NCBI GenBank assembly: GCA_021801235.1
Contig: JAJYYG010000045.1
Span: forward strand, 1 to 64,000
Reading direction: 5' to 3'
DNA: 64,000 nt
Source of the DNA: Actinomycetes bacterium
Lineage (GTDB): Bacteria; Actinomycetota; Acidimicrobiia; Acidimicrobiales; RAAP-2
Position numbers and translations under genes: made by a program. This document shows, one piece after another, positions 54,127-63,966 of the stretch. A model generated the notes under the pieces. That model was not told the DNA's origin. It worked only from the letters and a program-made list of their open reading frames with translations, and did not search any database. Positions within the stretch are counted from its first letter, which is position 1, and each line of letters opens with the position of its first letter.

Positions 54127-55089
54127 TCAATCGTCCTCCTGCTCCTCGAGCCAGCGTTCGGCGTCGATGGCGGCCATGCACCCGGACCCCGCCGCGGTGA
54201 TCGCCTGGCGGTACTCGTGGTCCTGGACGTCGCCGCAGGCGAAGACACCGTTGACGCTCGTCTGGGTGCCCTCGAACGTCCGCAGGTACCCCGTGTCCTC
54301 CAGCTCGAGCTGGCCCTTGAACAGGGCGGTGTTCGGCTCGTGCCCGATGGCGACGAACAACCCCGAGATCTCGAGGATCGACTTGGCTCCGGTGACGACA
54401 TCGCGCAACTCCACCCCGGTCACCGTGCTGTCGCCGAGTACCTGCTCCACCACCGAATTCCACCGGAAGGTGATCGTCGGATGGTTCCGGGCGCGGTGCT
54501 GCATCACCTTCGAGGCGCGCAAGGTGTCCCGCCGGTGGACGACCGTGACCGATTTGGCGAACCGGGTGAGGAAGAGGGCCTCCTCGAGCGCAGAGTCACC
54601 CCCCCCGATCACCGCCACATGCTGGTCGCGGAAGAAGAAGCCGTCGCATGTGGCGCACGTCGACACGCCGTGGCCGAGCAGCCGAGCCTCGTCGGGCAGA
54701 TCGAGCATCAGCGAGCGGGCCCCGGTGGCGACGATCAACGAGCGGGCCTGGTAGGTGGGCTCAGCCGCGTCGGGGTCACCGACCCAGACCCCGAAGGGGC
54801 GCGACGAGAGGTCGACCCGCGACACCTTGGCCGTCACGTACTCGGTGCCGAAGCGGGCGGCCTGCTCGCGGAAGGTCTGCATGAGCTCGGGTCCCATGAT
54901 CCCGTTGACGAATCCCGGGAAGTTCTCGATCTCGGTGGTCAACATGAGCTGACCGCCGGGCTGGTCGCTGGTCGACGACGGCTCACCTTCGATCACCAGC
55001 GGGTCCAGACGCGCCCGGGACGTGTAGATGGCGGCGGTCAGGCCGGCGGGACCGGACCCGATGATGATGACGTCGCGGAGCCCGGTCAT
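54127..55089 (-). CDS. trxB: Thioredoxin reductase
   Basis: A 320-residue FAD/NADPH disulfide reductase. The FAD motif IIIGSGPAGLTAAIYTSRA, redox-active CATCDG, the NADPH motif VIGGGDSALEEALFL and the C-terminal FACGDVQDHEYRQAITAAG are all present. It keeps thioredoxin reduced. The ATG overlaps the stop of the membrane-protein gene upstream by four bases, and trxA follows after about 170 bases. Confidence 0.96.
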   Translation of the reverse strand: MTGLRDVIIIGSGPAGLTAAIYTSRARLDPLVIEGEPSSTSDQPGGQLMLTTEIENFPGFVNGIMGPELMQTFREQAARFGTEYVTAKVSRVDLSSRPFGVWVGDPDAAEPTYQARSLIVATGARSLMLDLPDEARLLGHGVSTCATCDGFFFRDQHVAVIGGGDSALEEALFLTRFAKSVTVVHRRDTLRASKVMQHRARNHPTITFRWNSVVEQVLGDSTVTGVELRDVVTGAKSILEISGLFVAIGHEPNTALFKGQLELEDTGYLRTFEGTQTSVNGVFACGDVQDHEYRQAITAAGSGCMAAIDAERWLEEQEDD

Positions 55090-55436
55090 CGGGGCGCCGC
55101 CGCAGGGATCTTTGCGAAGCGCCGGCTCCACGCCACCAGTCCCACCACGACGAAGACGGCACCCACCAGGAGGTCGGAAGCCCACACCCGCCCGTCGAAC
55201 ACGTACACGGTGAGCAGGCGGACCGCGGCGATGGAGAGGAGTGCCACGGTGACGGTGGCGGCGGCGGCCACGATGACGCCGAACACGACCGCCCGGGCCA
55301 CGAGCGTGAGCGGCCGGACCGTCTTGTCGCGGAGCACCTCGACCACTGCGTCGACGAGGTCGGCGGCCCGTGCCGGCCAATCGCCGGCTGCGGGAGCGCC
55401 CGGCGACGGCCGGGGATCAGGGGTGGTGTTGGCCAT
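55086..55436 (-). CDS. Small membrane protein of unknown function
   Basis: A 116-residue protein with a Pro-rich N-terminal 20 residues, an amphipathic helix (RAADLVDAVVEVLRDKTVRP) and two predicted transmembrane helices (VVFGVIVAAAATVTVALLSI and SDLLVGAVFVVVGLVAW), which could be holin-like or phage-shock-like. I do not recognise the family. It overlaps trxB by four bases and sits where sigM and its anti-sigma gene lie in mycobacteria. Confidence 0.65.
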   Translation of the reverse strand: MANTTPDPRPSPGAPAAGDWPARAADLVDAVVEVLRDKTVRPLTLVARAVVFGVIVAAAATVTVALLSIAAVRLLTVYVFDGRVWASDLLVGAVFVVVGLVAWSRRFAKIPAAAPR

Positions 55437-55510
55437 GGGACCAGGTTAGCCGGACCGGTGGCGGGCGCCGCAGGTCGGGCGGGGACGTCACCGGTGTGGC
55501 CGGGTGGGAG

Positions 55511-56353
55511 TCAGGCGCCGGTGATGACGCAGAGCCCGATCGTCCCCGGTCCGGTATGGGTGCCGACCACCGGACCGAGGTCCACGACCACCAGCGGATG
55601 CGCGGAGGTTACCCCCGCGAGCATCCCGACGAACGTGTCGATGTCCGTGGCCGATCCGTTGCACACGGCGATCCGGTCGAGGGGACCGAACCCGCTCGCC
55701 TTGTCGGCCAAGTAGCGAAGGGACCGGGCGCGCGTCCGCTGCTTCGACTCCTCGGCCACGGCGCCGTCGACCACGGTGACCACCGGCTTGATGGAGAGGA
55801 GCGATCCGAGCAGTGCCCGCGCACTGCCGATGCGCCCGCCCTTCTCCAGATGCTCGAGGGTGTCCACCACGCCGAACACACGGGTGCGGGCGATCAGCTC
55901 GCCGACCCGGGCCTCCACCTCTTCGAGGGTGGCCCCGGACGCGGCGCGCTCGGCGGCGTCCAGGACGACGAGGCCCTGGCCCATGGTCATCAACCGCGAG
56001 TCGACGACCCGCACCGGGATCCGGTCGGCCACCGCAGCGGCCGCTGTGGTCGCCGATTGCAGCGTGGCCGAGACGGCGCCGGAAAGCGTCACGCAGACGA
56101 CCCCGTCGTACCCCTCCTCGGCGGCGGCCAGGAAGGCCTCCTGGAAGGATCCCGGGGAGGGCGCCGACGTCTCGGGGAGCTCCGCACTGCCCGCACACCG
56201 GCGCCAGAACTCCTCGGCCGACAGGGTCGACCCGTCGACGAACTCCTCGGAGCCGAACCGGATCGAGAGCGGTACGACCACCACCCCCTGTTCCCGGGCG
56301 AGCGACGCCGGAATGTCGCAGGCGCTGTCAGTGACCACCCGGACCCGGGCCAT
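55511..56353 (-). CDS. DegV family fatty-acid-binding protein
   Basis: A 280-residue DegV protein. The N-terminal VVTDSACDIPASLAREQG, the TSAPSPGSFQEAF segment (with the conserved T-S-x-P-S) and RVVDSRLMTMGQG are typical; the C-terminal KPVVTVVDGAV is as usual. DegV/FakB proteins bind an acyl chain and present it to the kinase FakA; no fakA is visible. The ATG has GAGGAG upstream. The start overlaps the murJ end by 26 bases. Confidence 0.9.
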   Translation of the reverse strand: MARVRVVTDSACDIPASLAREQGVVVVPLSIRFGSEEFVDGSTLSAEEFWRRCAGSAELPETSAPSPGSFQEAFLAAAEEGYDGVVCVTLSGAVSATLQSATTAAAAVADRIPVRVVDSRLMTMGQGLVVLDAAERAASGATLEEVEARVGELIARTRVFGVVDTLEHLEKGGRIGSARALLGSLLSIKPVVTVVDGAVAEESKQRTRARSLRYLADKASGFGPLDRIAVCNGSATDIDTFVGMLAGVTSAHPLVVVDLGPVVGTHTGPGTIGLCVITGA

Positions 56354-58175
56354 GGATCTCCTCCTCGTCGCCCGGCGGGTCGCGCACCGGTCGCAGGAGG
56401 CGCACCGATGGTCCCGTCGGGCCGGTGCCGAGTCTGCCACGGAACGGGGGTGGGGAGGGGGAAGCCGTCGAGGGGACCGGGGTGCCCGCCGGCGGACCCA
56501 TCCGCGGCGGACCGTTCGGACCCTCCGGGTCGCGGGGCCACCTCACGCCGGTCGTCCGGTCCCTGCGGTGTCGCCGGTCGCGAGCGCCGAGCGCGGTGGC
56601 GGTGCCGACGTAGGCGACCGAGCCGACGAGGATGGCGAACCCCACGCGGACCAGCAGGGCGGTGCCGTGGTCGGCGCTGGAGACGTCCACCGCCAGCACG
56701 GTCGCCACCGCCATCACCACGGACGACAGCGCCACGCGCTTCAAGGGACGGGTGATCTGGTCTCCACCGAGGCCACCGGCCCGGTCCCGGACGATGCGGA
56801 GGGCGAGCAGGGCCGCCACCGTGTAGGCGATCGACATCGACAGCGCCAGTCCCCGCACACCGAGCGGACCCACGAGGAGCAGGCCGAAGGCGACGTTGAC
56901 GCCGTTCTCGACCAGATAGAGGAAGAAGACCGTCCGGGTGTCCTGCATCGACTGGAACACACGGACCAGGTAGAGGAAGAGGCTGAACCCGGGCAGACCG
57001 AGCGTGAACATCGCCAGGGCGGCCGCGGTGCCCGACCCGTCCGCCAGGGTGGTCGACCCGTGGACGAGGATGAGGTCGATCAGGGGCCGGGCGAGGATGA
57101 GCATCCCGACCGAGGAGGGGATGATGATGGCCAGGATCCCGCGCATCCCGAAGGCCAGCCGGCTCCGGAAGCCGGCCCGGTCGCCGACGGCCCAGCGGGC
57201 GGAGAGCGACGGGGTCACCGCGCTCATGACCGAGACGGCGACGACGCCGTAAGGGAGCTGGAAGAAGGTGAAGGCGTAGGTGTAGGCGGACACCGCGCCC
57301 TGGGGACGAACGCCGTCCGCCAGGGTGAGGATGACGACCAGGGCGGCCTGGCTGGTGATGACGAAGGCGAAGGTCCAGCCGGCCAGGTGGACGATGGTGC
57401 GCACGGCCTCGTGGGCGGGCTCCCACCGGAAGCGCAGGTGGAGGTTCGCCCGGCGCAACGAAGGGAGCAGCAGGGCGGCCTGCGCGACGACGCCCATGGT
57501 GGTCCCGAGCCCGAGGAGCACCAGGGCGTGACGCTGGTGGTCCACCGCGGCCAACGTCGGGTGGGGAACCAGGGCGTGGAACCAGATGAGCACGGCGACC
57601 ACCACCACGTTGTTGGCGATGGCGACGAACATGGGGACGGCGAACTTGTGGCGGGCGTTGAGCAGGGCGGTGAAGAGCCCGATGAGGCCGTAGCAGGCCA
57701 GTTGGGGGACGAACCAACGCAGCAGCTCGATGGCCACCGCCTGTTGCTGGGCCCGTTCGGGACTGTGGTTCGCCGACGTGTAGAGGTGGATGATCGCCGG
57801 AGTGAGGAGCCAGAAGAGCACGGTGGCCACCGCCAGGACGGCGATGGTGATGGTGGTCACCGCGGAGATGGCCCGCCACGCCTCGCGGCCGGACCGGGTG
57901 GCCAGTCGATCCGAGAAGACGGGCACGAAGGTGGCGGCCAGCACGCCGCCGATGACGATGTCGTGCATGATGTTGGGGGTGGTGTTGGCCAGGTTGTAGG
58001 CGTCGGCCGTCCCCAGGGTTCCCAGGACGTAGGTGAGCGCCACGATGCGTCCGATCCCGGTGAGCCGGGAGAGGGCGGTGCCGATCCCCATCCCGATGGT
58101 GGCCCCCGCCAGACCTCCCTTCGAGGGGGCCAGGCTGCCGGTCTGCGGCGTGTCGTCGATCCCGCTCTCGCTCAT
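56328..58175 (-). CDS. murJ: Lipid II flippase MurJ (MviN)
   Basis: A 615-residue polytopic membrane protein. The N-terminal ALSRLTGIGRIVALTYVLG and NLANTTPNIMHDIVIGGVL, with later RHKFAVPMF and RVFQSMQDTRTVFFL, match actinobacterial MurJ, with about 14 helices. It flips the peptidoglycan precursor lipid II to the outer leaflet. After the last helix comes a cytoplasmic Arg/Pro/Gly-rich tail of about 85 residues, but no kinase-like domain as in mycobacterial MviN. It overlaps the upstream DUF6049 gene by four bases and degV by 26. Confidence 0.93.
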   Translation of the reverse strand: MSESGIDDTPQTGSLAPSKGGLAGATIGMGIGTALSRLTGIGRIVALTYVLGTLGTADAYNLANTTPNIMHDIVIGGVLAATFVPVFSDRLATRSGREAWRAISAVTTITIAVLAVATVLFWLLTPAIIHLYTSANHSPERAQQQAVAIELLRWFVPQLACYGLIGLFTALLNARHKFAVPMFVAIANNVVVVAVLIWFHALVPHPTLAAVDHQRHALVLLGLGTTMGVVAQAALLLPSLRRANLHLRFRWEPAHEAVRTIVHLAGWTFAFVITSQAALVVILTLADGVRPQGAVSAYTYAFTFFQLPYGVVAVSVMSAVTPSLSARWAVGDRAGFRSRLAFGMRGILAIIIPSSVGMLILARPLIDLILVHGSTTLADGSGTAAALAMFTLGLPGFSLFLYLVRVFQSMQDTRTVFFLYLVENGVNVAFGLLLVGPLGVRGLALSMSIAYTVAALLALRIVRDRAGGLGGDQITRPLKRVALSSVVMAVATVLAVDVSSADHGTALLVRVGFAILVGSVAYVGTATALGARDRRHRRDRTTGVRWPRDPEGPNGPPRMGPPAGTPVPSTASPSPPPFRGRLGTGPTGPSVRLLRPVRDPPGDEEEIHGPGPGGH

Positions 58176-60499
58176 GGGGGGCCCGCGTCGTCGTCGGCCC
58201 GCGCTTCGGCCCTCCGGCGGATACCGGTCCGGACCCACCAGGCGGCGAGCACCAGGACCGCCCCGACGGAGAGGAGGACACCGACGATCGACGTGGCGGT
58301 GGACCGGATGGTGACCACCCCGCTGGTGAGGATCAGCCCCCCGGCGGGGGCTTGGAGGGTGATGGTGAGCTTGAACTCACCGGAGGCGCGGGTGACGACG
58401 CCGATGTAGAAGCTGTTGGTCGACGTGGTGAGGGTGACCGTCCGGGTGTAGCGCGAGGTGCCGTTGGCGAACAGGAGCTTGTCGCTGCTCAGCGTCAGGA
58501 GACCGGTGACCGGTCCGGCCAACGCCGGCGACTTGGAGATGGTCACCGGCACCTGGCCCTTGCGGGCGGTGAGGGTGATCGACTGGTCGCCCGACAGGGA
58601 GATCTGGCCGATCCGGGCGTCGACCGCCGATCGGGTGTTGGTGAGCACACCGGTCTGCTGGGCCGGGCGGAGCGCATCGGATTCGGAAGCGAGCACCAGG
58701 TCGCCGAGTGCCTGGGTGGGAGCGGGTCGCCCGGGTCCCTGCCCGACCAGGGCCGAGGCGAGGCTGTCGATCCGTCCCCGCTCGGTGCGGACGGCCCCTG
58801 CCGGCAGTCCGCTGCCGGCGGGGGGGAGCAGGCGACATCCCGCGCTGCACGGCTTCGCCGGCAGTGCCTGGAACGCCTGCGCCACGGTGACCCCCCGGAG
58901 GATCGTGCTCGACTGGAGCCCTCCGAGGAGCGTCTGGACCAGGGCGGGGAGCGGAGCCCAGCCGGTCGGAGGGACGGCGACGACCACACGTGGTGTGACG
59001 AGGTTCGGCTGCTCGAAGTAGATCTGGGCGAGCACGGCCAGGATCTGGGAGGCGGCGAGCACCGGGTCACCCGGGTCGGCGGTGAACCGGTCGGTGACGT
59101 CCGGATTGGAGGCGAGGACGGCGAGAGCGGACCCCTGGGAGGTCCCGAGGGTGAACGGGACAGCTCCGGACCCGTCGACCGGGGAGGAGGTGAGGGCGGA
59201 CGGTGGCACGACGAGCTGGTGGTAGCCGAGGCCGGCGAGCTGGTTGGCGGTGGCGTCGTCGAGCCCCCCGTCGGTGAACCAGACGCCGGTGCCCCCGGCG
59301 GTGGAAGGTGTGGGGCTCCGGTCGATCAGCGCCCCGTCGAGGAGCTGCGCACCGCGGGCGACCTGGCTGGCAAGCTCGGAGCCAAGTCCGGCGTCGACCA
59401 GGGCGGACGCGTCGACCTGGGTGTAGGGGGCGGCGGTGAACTGGTGGGCCGAGGGGTCGGCGGCCAGGGCCGCCATGGCGGCGACCGTGGCCTGGTGGCC
59501 GTGGGCGTCCAGCAGCTGCACGGTCTGCCCGCTGGCGGCCACCGTCACCGGCACGGTCGGGGAGGCGGCCAGGGCCGCCATCGTCTGGCCCAGCCCGGAG
59601 AGGGTCCCGGCCGGAGCGGGGGCGAGGGCCGCGAACGGATCGGCGAGTAGGGCCGGGACGCTCGGGTCGCGGGCCGGTCCGGTCACCGTGTCCAGCGGGA
59701 GCACCAGGGCCACGCGCAGGGTCTGGTAGGCGGGCGGGCTCGTCACGTAGAGCAGGTCGGTGGTGAGGGAACCCACGTCGGTGCCGGTGGCAGTGTCCAC
59801 CAGCACCAGGCGTACCGGGAAGACCCCTTCCTGGCACGTCCCGGTGCCGGACCGCAGGTGGACCACCAGATTGCCGGGGGTGATGGCGGCGTCACCGAAG
59901 GTGGTGGCGTCGACCTGGAGCGGGAGCTGGACGCCCCCGGCGGTGGGTCGCAGCGCCCCCCAGGGGAGCGGGGAGGTGGTGGCGGAGAGCGGCGTCCCCT
60001 GTGGCCCTGCCGCCGCCAGGGAGAGGTCGAGGCTCGAGACGCTGGTCAGGCAGGGGTAGACGGCCACCGACACGCCGAGGTCGGAGGATGCCGGTGCGCC
60101 GGGCCCCGTGCGGAGGGCCAGGTCGAACGTCGGCTGGGCGGGTGTCACCCACGGTGTCTGCGAGGCGAGCAGGAGCGCGGGTGCAGAAACCGTCGACGTC
60201 GCCGCCACCGGGGTCGCCGCCACCCCGGGACCCTGCGTGGCGCCGGGGCCGTCCGGGGGGACCACCGCCGTTGCCGACCCGCCGGAGGACTGACCGGCCG
60301 AGGCGGGACCCGCCGGCAAGAGCAGGAGGAACGCGGCGAGCACCGCGGCTCCCACGCGCACCGCGGCTCCCACGCGGACCGCCGGGCGGGAGGGAGCACG
60401 GCGGTCCACCCCGGTGGACGGGGCGGCTCCGTCCCCTGCGGGCACACGGCCCTGGGGGCGGCTGCCACTGGGGCGCAGGCTGCCTGGATCCCGGATCAC
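58172..60499 (-). CDS. DUF6049-type secreted/membrane protein
   Basis: A 775-residue exported protein with an Arg-rich N-terminal segment, a signal peptide (AAVLAAFLLLLPAGPASAG), a very long extracytoplasmic part and a single C-terminal transmembrane helix (VGVLLSVGAVLVLAAWWV) ending in a short basic tail. Actinobacteria keep a protein of this form upstream of murJ, between it and the CCA-adding enzyme. Function unknown; coupling to MurJ suggests envelope synthesis. The signal region contains an exact 18-base duplication (VRVGAA repeated). The GTG start at 60499 lies 42 bases from the divergent gene. Confidence 0.82.
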   Translation of the reverse strand: MIRDPGSLRPSGSRPQGRVPAGDGAAPSTGVDRRAPSRPAVRVGAAVRVGAAVLAAFLLLLPAGPASAGQSSGGSATAVVPPDGPGATQGPGVAATPVAATSTVSAPALLLASQTPWVTPAQPTFDLALRTGPGAPASSDLGVSVAVYPCLTSVSSLDLSLAAAGPQGTPLSATTSPLPWGALRPTAGGVQLPLQVDATTFGDAAITPGNLVVHLRSGTGTCQEGVFPVRLVLVDTATGTDVGSLTTDLLYVTSPPAYQTLRVALVLPLDTVTGPARDPSVPALLADPFAALAPAPAGTLSGLGQTMAALAASPTVPVTVAASGQTVQLLDAHGHQATVAAMAALAADPSAHQFTAAPYTQVDASALVDAGLGSELASQVARGAQLLDGALIDRSPTPSTAGGTGVWFTDGGLDDATANQLAGLGYHQLVVPPSALTSSPVDGSGAVPFTLGTSQGSALAVLASNPDVTDRFTADPGDPVLAASQILAVLAQIYFEQPNLVTPRVVVAVPPTGWAPLPALVQTLLGGLQSSTILRGVTVAQAFQALPAKPCSAGCRLLPPAGSGLPAGAVRTERGRIDSLASALVGQGPGRPAPTQALGDLVLASESDALRPAQQTGVLTNTRSAVDARIGQISLSGDQSITLTARKGQVPVTISKSPALAGPVTGLLTLSSDKLLFANGTSRYTRTVTLTTSTNSFYIGVVTRASGEFKLTITLQAPAGGLILTSGVVTIRSTATSIVGVLLSVGAVLVLAAWWVRTGIRRRAEARADDDAGPP
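60341..60376 (-). repeat. 18-bp tandem duplication in the DUF6049 signal peptide
   Basis: caccgcggctcccacgcg occurs at 60341-60358 and 60359-60376; the duplicated codons lengthen the n-region of the signal peptide. Confidence 0.9.
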
Positions 60500-60540
60500 C
60501 TCGGACGGCAGCCTACGCCAGCCGCACTACCCTCGGCGGC

Positions 60541-61929
60541 GTGCTCCCCGAACGTGTGCAGCCGCTCATCGAGGCGACCGCGGGCCTGGCCGCCCGGTTC
60601 GCCGAGGCTGGTTACGCGCTGTATCTGGTCGGCGGCTCCGTGCGGGACGCCATCGTCTCGGGGGGGGGACCACCGTCCGGGGACGGCGACCTCGACTTCA
60701 CCACCGAGGCGCGTCCCGACGCGATCGAGGACATCGTCTCCGGCTGGGCGGATGCGGTCTGGACGCAGGGGAAGCGCTTCGGCACCATCGGCTGCATCCA
60801 CGCCGGCCGGCGTTACGAGATCACCACCCACCGGGCCGATGCCTACGACCCCGACTCCCGCAAGCCCGAGGTGGCGTTCGGCGACGTGATCGAGGACGAC
60901 CTCGCCCGACGGGACTTCACCATCAACGCCATGGCGCTCCGGCTCCCGGACCTCGAACTGATCGATCCGTTCGAGGGACTGGCCGATCTGGCCGTCCACC
61001 GGCTCCGGACCCCGCTCGATCCGGAGGTGTCGTTCTCGGACGACCCCCTGCGGATGCTCCGGGCCGCCCGGTTCATCGCCAAGCTCGAGCTCGAGCCCGA
61101 CCCCGCCCTGGTGCAGGCCGCCAAGGACGGCCACGAGCGACTGGCGATCGTCTCGGCGGAGAGGATCCGGGACGAGCTCGACAAGATCATGGTCGTCCCC
61201 GTCCCTTCGACTGCGCTGTGGTTCGCGGTGCGGACCGGGCTGGCCGGTGAGTTCCTGCCCGAGCTTCCCGGCCTGGCGCTCGAACAGGATCCGATCCACC
61301 GGCACAAGGACGTGCTGGCCCACACGCTGGCAGTCGTGGACAAGACGAGCCCCGACCGCCTGCTGCGGCTCGCCGCGCTCTTCCACGATGTCGGGAAGCC
61401 GAGGACGAGGGCGTTCGTCGACGGCGGCGTCACCTTCCACCACCACGAGGTGGTGGGTGCCCGGATGACCCGGCAGCGGATGACCGCCCTCAAGTACCCG
61501 AAGGACGACATCGACATCGTGGTCGAGCTGGTCAACCTCCACCTCCGGTTCCACACCTACCGGTTGGGGTGGACCGATCGTGCTGTCCGGCGCTACGTGC
61601 GCGACGCCGGTCCCCTGCTCGACCGGCTCAACGAGCTGACCCGCTGCGACTGCACCACCCGGAACGCGGCCAAGGCCAAGGCCCTGGCCCGGAGGATGGA
61701 CGAGCTCGAGGCCCGGATCGACGACCTCCGTCAGCAGGAGGAGCTCGACGCCATCCGGCCCGACCTCGACGGGGCACAGGTCATGGCCCACCTCGGCGTG
61801 GCACCCGGCCCGGTGGTCGGCAGGGCGCTCTCCTTCCTTCTCGAGCTACGCATGGACGAGGGACCGCTCGGCGAGGACGAGGCGCGCCGACGCCTGACGT
61901 CGTGGTGGGACCAGCAGCAGACGGGCTGA
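60541..61929 (+). CDS. cca: CCA-adding tRNA nucleotidyltransferase
   Basis: A 462-residue class II nucleotidyltransferase with YLVGGSVRDAIVSGG, the catalytic DGDLDFTTEA (DxD), RRDFTINAMALRL and ERIRDELDKIM, followed by an HD domain (HRHKDVLAHTLAVVDKTS, LAALFHDVGKPRTR). It repairs tRNA 3' ends. A TACCCT -10 box at 60528-60533 is seven bases before the GTG at 60541, so the mRNA is leaderless. It is divergent from DUF6049-murJ and convergent with ino1, matching the conserved mycobacterial arrangement apart from a missing Nudix gene. Confidence 0.94.
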   Translation: MLPERVQPLIEATAGLAARFAEAGYALYLVGGSVRDAIVSGGGPPSGDGDLDFTTEARPDAIEDIVSGWADAVWTQGKRFGTIGCIHAGRRYEITTHRADAYDPDSRKPEVAFGDVIEDDLARRDFTINAMALRLPDLELIDPFEGLADLAVHRLRTPLDPEVSFSDDPLRMLRAARFIAKLELEPDPALVQAAKDGHERLAIVSAERIRDELDKIMVVPVPSTALWFAVRTGLAGEFLPELPGLALEQDPIHRHKDVLAHTLAVVDKTSPDRLLRLAALFHDVGKPRTRAFVDGGVTFHHHEVVGARMTRQRMTALKYPKDDIDIVVELVNLHLRFHTYRLGWTDRAVRRYVRDAGPLLDRLNELTRCDCTTRNAAKAKALARRMDELEARIDDLRQQEELDAIRPDLDGAQVMAHLGVAPGPVVGRALSFLLELRMDEGPLGEDEARRRLTSWWDQQQTG

Positions 61930-61942
61930 CCGCCGGTCTGGC

Positions 61943-63040
61943 TCAGGGCTCCGGCCAGGTGGGACCGGCTTCTCCACGGGCGAACGCCTCCACCATCTGG
62001 TGGGCGTCGTCGTCGTGGTACTGCACCGGGGGGGACTTCATGAAGTACGCGGAGGGTCCGAGGAGGGGACCGCCGATGCCACGGTCCAGCGCCAGCTTGG
62101 CGCAGCGGACGGCGTCGATGATCACGCCCGCCGAGTTGGGGGAGTCCCAGACCTCCAGTTTCAGCTCGAGGTTCAACGGGACGTCGCCGAAGTTGCGCCC
62201 CTCCATGCGGATATAGGCCCACTTGCGGTCGTTGAGCCAGGGGACGTGGTCGGAGGGCCCGATGTGGACGTCGTCGGCCGAGAGGACGCTGTCCTCGATC
62301 TGGCTGGTGACCGCCTGGGTCTTCGATACCTTCTTGGACTCGAGCCGGCTCCGCTCGAGCATGTTCTTGAAGTCCATGTTCCCGCCCACGTTCAACTGGT
62401 ACGTGTGGTCGAGCGCGAGCCCCCGGTCCTCGAAGAGCCGGGTGAGGATCCGGTGGACGATCGTCGAGCCGACCTGGCTCTTGATGTCGTCGCCCACGAT
62501 CGGCAGGCCCGCGTCGGTGAATCGGCGGGCCCACTCGGGGTCGGAGGCGATGAACACCGGGATGGCGTTGACGAACCCGACCCCGGCCTCGAGGCAGGCT
62601 GCCGCGTAGAACCGCTGCGCCTCTTCCGAGCCGACCGGCAGGTAGCTGACGAGGACGTCCGCCTGCGACGCCCGGAGCACCGCCGCCACGTCGACCGGCT
62701 CCGCCGGCGACTCCTCGACCGTCTCGCGGTAGTACTTGCCGAACCCGTCGAGCGTGGGTCCGCGTTGGACGGTGACGCCGAGCTCCCCGACGGCGGCGAA
62801 CCGGATGGTGTTGTTCTGCCCGGCGAAGATGGCCTTGCCCAGGTCGGTCCCGACCTTGGCGGCGTCGGCGTCGAAGGCGGCCACGAACTCGAGATCGCGC
62901 ACGTGGTAGCCACCGAGCTCGACGTGCATGAGACCGGGGACGGTGTCCGACGGGTCCGCGTCTCGGTAGTACTCGACCCCCTGGATGAGGGAGCTGGCAC
63001 AGTTGCCGACCCCGGCGATAGCCACTCGGATGGTGTTCAT
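61943..63040 (-). CDS. ino1: Inositol-3-phosphate synthase
   Basis: A 365-residue NAD-dependent isomerase that turns glucose 6-phosphate to inositol 3-phosphate, the precursor of mycothiol and phosphatidylinositol. [20 protein letters not shown] is the NAD motif; [30 protein letters not shown] and [18 protein letters not shown] are family blocks. The ATG overlaps the padR stop by four bases, so synthesis is coupled to the regulator. Confidence 0.95.
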   Translation of the reverse strand: MNTIRVAIAGVGNCASSLIQGVEYYRDADPSDTVPGLMHVELGGYHVRDLEFVAAFDADAAKVGTDLGKAIFAGQNNTIRFAAVGELGVTVQRGPTLDGFGKYYRETVEESPAEPVDVAAVLRASQADVLVSYLPVGSEEAQRFYAAACLEAGVGFVNAIPVFIASDPEWARRFTDAGLPIVGDDIKSQVGSTIVHRILTRLFEDRGLALDHTYQLNVGGNMDFKNMLERSRLESKKVSKTQAVTSQIEDSVLSADDVHIGPSDHVPWLNDRKWAYIRMEGRNFGDVPLNLELKLEVWDSPNSAGVIIDAVRCAKLALDRGIGGPLLGPSAYFMKSPPVQYHDDDAHQMVEAFARGEAGPTWPEP

Positions 63041-63744
63041 GGAACGGTTCCCTTCACGGTGTGGTCCTCCCCGTCGCGGCGGCGAGGACGGGTGTCGTCC
63101 GGTCGGACGACCGGGCCTGTCTGCTGTTGCTGTTGCTGCTCGAGCCGCTCGGACTCGATGAGCCGGTCGAGCCACGAGATGTCGTGCTCGGTGGTCTCCG
63201 TGCTGTGCTCGACCAGCGAGCGGGTGTAGCTGTCGAAGGCGGAGCCCGCCTCCACTCGAGCCCGGTCGGCGGCGAGCCGTCCGGCGAGCTGGGCCCGGCG
63301 CCGTTCGAGCAGCCCGAGTCGCGCCGGAGGGGCGAGATGACGGGCGAACGCCAGACGCAACCCGAAGCTGCGGGCGTCATCGGTGCCGGCCGGCTCGTCC
63401 GAGGCGAGCAGCTCCTCGAACTGCTTCCGGCCGAGATCGGTGATCCGGTAGACCTTGCGCGCCCGCTTCGTCCCCCGGGGCGTGCCGTCCCGGCGGGACC
63501 GGAACGCGGCCAGCTCACCGCCCAGGGAGCCGGTCGCCGGGACCGGCTCCGCGGACCGCCTCCCTGGCCCGGGCAGCTCGGAGCTGACGACGGCGCCTGC
63601 CGCCTCCAACCGGGCGAGCGCCGGGTAGAGCGAACCGAAGGAGATGTTGGCGAACAGGCCCAGGTCGTCACGGAGGCGCTTGCGGATCTCGTAACCGTGG
63701 AACTCGCGCTCCTGGAGGAGGCCGAGGATGGCCAGGTCGAGCAT
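63037..63744 (-). CDS. PadR family transcriptional regulator
   Basis: A 235-residue regulator with an N-terminal winged helix ([51 protein letters not shown]) and a C-terminal helical domain. A 30-residue Arg/Pro/Ser insertion separates the wing strands. The last 20 residues include a run of six glutamines and basic residues. The ATG at 63744 matches the family start. It lies upstream of ino1 in one operon, as in other actinobacteria, and probably represses it through the AT-rich palindromes upstream. Confidence 0.88.
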   Translation of the reverse strand: MLDLAILGLLQEREFHGYEIRKRLRDDLGLFANISFGSLYPALARLEAAGAVVSSELPGPGRRSAEPVPATGSLGGELAAFRSRRDGTPRGTKRARKVYRITDLGRKQFEELLASDEPAGTDDARSFGLRLAFARHLAPPARLGLLERRRAQLAGRLAADRARVEAGSAFDSYTRSLVEHSTETTEHDISWLDRLIESERLEQQQQQQTGPVVRPDDTRPRRRDGEDHTVKGTVP

Positions 63745-63816
63745 CTCAGGAAGGCCCGGGCCCGGGCCGGCGCGAGGCAACCGTCAGCCTGTGTGTGAAC
63801 GTGTCCACGCAAGGAT

Positions 63817-63837
63817 GATATATCAACTCGATATATC
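63817..63837. promoter_or_regulatory. Paired GATATATC sites upstream of padR
   Basis: Two identical self-complementary octamers GATATATC (63817-63824 and 63830-63837), 13 bases apart, stand out in GC-rich DNA 73-93 bases before the padR start. This resembles PadR operators. Confidence 0.6.
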
Positions 63838-63966
63838 GACGCAACACTCATGGCCGCCCGCCCCGGTGGGTGATCGCGGAATCCGGGCCCGGCGGGAGGT
63901 CTCCCACCCGACCGGAGAACGGGTCCGGGAGGCGACCGACGTGGCGGAGGGGTTACCCTGACTGGC

